From the NCBI GenBank assembly GCA_002728565.1, contig PBUX01000016.1, positions 7,310 through 16,314 of the forward strand: a stretch of 9,005 nucleotides of DNA, in the 5' to 3' direction. The position numbers were made by a program, and so were the translations under genes. Of the stretch, positions 7,679 through 9,005 are shown piece by piece. The number at the start of each line of letters is the position of its first letter. Position 1 is the first letter of the stretch. The notes beneath the pieces are model-generated. The model saw only the letters and a list, made by a program, of their open reading frames with translations. It made no database searches and was not told where the DNA came from. Source of the DNA: Methanobacteriota archaeon. GTDB lineage: Archaea; Thermoplasmatota; Poseidoniia; Poseidoniales; Thalassarchaeaceae.

Positions 7679-8790
7679 TCCTTCGAAACAAGACACTCAT
7701 CAAGTCGGTCAGCGATTGTGATTAGCCTACTCAAAGTCCTGTCAAGCCTTCTCATAACTCTCTCTGCGACTTCGTCGACGTTCCTACCGGCCATTCTGTA
7801 ACCAAAGGGCATCCTCCCGCCTATTGTATTGAGCAGCACCCTTTTTTCTTCAAGTGGAACAGGGCTCAAAATCTTCTGCACCTTATCTATGCTAAGGGTC
7901 CCTTCCTTTACTTCCTTTAGGAGACGACTAGAAATTTTATCATCGAGTCTACCCAAACCACCTCTTGTCATCAACCAAGCCTCTCCACGACCGTCATATT
8001 GCCTCGAGATCCCGGCGAAAACATCCTGCGCAATCCTCTCAATCATTGGAACTCTTTCGACTAGTCCAGCAACTCTCATTCGCTCAATTGATCTCTGCAC
8101 CCTTGATCTACTTTCATCGAATCTTTCCGCTAGGGATAGAATTGTGATTGGATTATGGCTCGAACCCAATTCGCAAATCAACTTCTTAGCTATCCTGTCG
8201 CCCTCCTTTGCTCTACCGCCCTTTAGACCGAGGTCTTCTACCAACGAATCAATCGAATCATCCCCATCTCGGCGAGGACGGGGTTCTGAAATCCTGATGG
8301 AAAAAACAAAATCGCCATCCGACGGATTTTCCATCCTTGTTTCGGAGTCAATCACGAATTCTGATAGTTCTGCCAACCTCATTTCTAGTAGCGACTTTGC
8401 CTGTACACCGACCAAGCTGATGGCTGCTTTCATCGAGCCTCCTCTCAGTACGTGAACATGCCATTTCCCATTGTTATCGGTAGCAACAAGGCCACTTTCC
8501 CTTAGTTTCATCATTTGATGATGGGTTCCAGTTTGAGAAAGTCCGCAAACTTCCCCTATTTCTTTGGTATCCCATCCCTTCAAGGGATCAACCAATAGCG
8601 CCTCACGAAATATTCTCCCAAGCGCACCACTCCCATCTTCGTCCGCCCAGTCCTCCGACTTTCTCCTAACCAGGGTCATAGTATCGAGAATCCAATTGAG
8701 CAATACTTCAGGATCCCTGCTTCCCGCTGGCATGGGATTTTCGACTATCCCGACTCTGAACACGAATCCTGCGCATGTAAATTGGCTCAA
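7675..8790 (-). CDS. Protein with two winged helix-turn-helix regions, probable transcription regulator
   Basis: 371 residues if read from TTG at 8790; GTG at 8763 (AGGA five bases upstream by eye) or ATG at 8733 would give 362 or 352. The first DNA-binding region (about 72-118) reads DTKEIGEVCGLSQTGTHHQM, followed by LRESGLV and a basic wing (GKWHVHVLRGG), in the style of ArsR/MarR-like winged helices. A second (about 212-252) reads ITILSLAERF, then SRSRVQRSIERMRVAGLVER. Between them lies a predicted alpha/beta section and an acidic-basic linker (RPRRDGDDS). The C-terminal third (280-371) is helical, with a distinctive NTIGGRMPFGYRMAG (321-335) and a long basic amphipathic helix. No metal-binding cysteine cluster or signal peptide is seen. 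It faces dus convergently, overlapping it by four bases, and follows another helix-turn-helix gene after 35 bases, so the two may be co-transcribed. The specific family is not recognised. Confidence 0.85.
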   Translation of the reverse strand: MSQFTCAGFVFRVGIVENPMPAGSRDPEVLLNWILDTMTLVRRKSEDWADEDGSGALGRIFREALLVDPLKGWDTKEIGEVCGLSQTGTHHQMMKLRESGLVATDNNGKWHVHVLRGGSMKAAISLVGVQAKSLLEMRLAELSEFVIDSETRMENPSDGDFVFSIRISEPRPRRDGDDSIDSLVEDLGLKGGRAKEGDRIAKKLICELGSSHNPITILSLAERFDESRSRVQRSIERMRVAGLVERVPMIERIAQDVFAGISRQYDGRGEAWLMTRGGLGRLDDKISSRLLKEVKEGTLSIDKVQKILSPVPLEEKRVLLNTIGGRMPFGYRMAGRNVDEVAERVMRRLDRTLSRLITIADRLDECLVSKD

Positions 8791-8825
8791 GAGTATTGGC
8801 TATGCCAAAGGAAAGAATGTACTGA

Positions 8826-9005
8826 TTATTGGCGGATTTCCAACCACGGATATGCAATTCTGGACAAATTTAAACCTTCCAGATGTGGAGCAAGTCTTAG
8901 CCCACCGAAACGGATTATCCCCCTTCCTCTAAGAACACCAATTGCCGAATTTACCGTCGCTCGAGATCTTCCAATTTCTCTGGCAAGTTGGGCCTGAGAT
9001 GAGGG
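8826..9005 (-). CDS. C-terminal fragment of a helix-turn-helix protein, cut by the right edge
   Basis: The final 59 residues of a minus-strand protein that enters from beyond the window, with a TAA stop at 8826-8828. It contains a standard helix-turn-helix, QAQLAREIGRSRATVNSAIG, followed by VLRGRGIIRFGGLRLAPH, which has the look of a winged-helix wing. The helix-turn-helix is the only interpretable feature; the rest of the protein is outside the window. The short gap (35 bases) and shared direction suggest an operon with the two-winged-helix protein downstream. Confidence 0.75.
   Translation of the reverse strand, partial: PSSQAQLAREIGRSRATVNSAIGVLRGRGIIRFGGLRLAPHLEGLNLSRIAYPWLEIRQ

Noticed and set aside
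7829..8455. 208-residue plus-strand open frame opposite the two-winged-helix protein
   Set aside because: Ser/Pro/Leu-rich low-complexity translation typical of an antisense shadow; the minus-strand frame has clear helix-turn-helix motifs.
8865..8880. TTTAAATTT as a possible minus-strand TATA box for the two-winged-helix gene
   Set aside because: It lies within the coding region of the upstream helix-turn-helix protein and is too far from any candidate start (about 80 bases or more).
8782..8997. Plus-strand open frame at the right end
   Set aside because: The minus strand over the same region encodes a convincing helix-turn-helix C-terminus, so this is a shadow.

Overview
The window looks like a chromosomal segment of an uncultured archaeon, most likely a planktonic euryarchaeon related to Thermoplasmatota (Marine Group II/III-like). 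Three things point there: an archaeal-type uS2 ribosomal protein, a Ser/His/Asp (archaeal/ER-type) signal peptidase in place of the bacterial Ser/Lys type, and an Lhr-type helicase preceded by a TATA-like box. Base composition is moderate, genes are tightly packed, and several starts appear to be non-ATG or leaderless. The lineage is inferred from protein style only. There is no rRNA, tRNA, CRISPR array, insertion sequence or phage gene in the window.

Layout, left to right. Positions 1-1697 (minus) hold the N-terminal 565 residues of an Lhr-family superfamily 2 helicase that runs off the left edge. A short divergent promoter region (1698-1769) separates it from a two-gene plus-strand unit: a small two-helix membrane protein of unknown function, then a type I signal peptidase whose TTG start lies one base after the upstream stop. 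A promoter and strong Shine-Dalgarno then lead a groES-groEL operon (3254-5192) encoding a bacterial-type (group I) chaperonin, the most unusual cargo if the host is an archaeon. A 160-base gap precedes a predicted lipoprotein of unknown function (5353-5970), followed by uS2 (6043-6663) and a tRNA-dihydrouridine synthase (6704-7678). On the minus strand, converging on the dus gene with a 4-base overlap, is a protein of about 350-370 residues with two helix-turn-helix regions. Upstream of it in the same direction is the C-terminal end of another helix-turn-helix protein, cut by the right edge.

Functionally the window mixes housekeeping (uS2, Dus, Lhr), protein export and surface (signal peptidase, membrane protein, lipoprotein), protein folding (GroES/GroEL) and regulation (two winged-helix proteins). 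I see no clearly new defence or mobile system. The best leads are the group I chaperonin with a short-roofed GroES, the membrane protein apparently coupled to signal peptidase, and the tandem winged-helix proteins.
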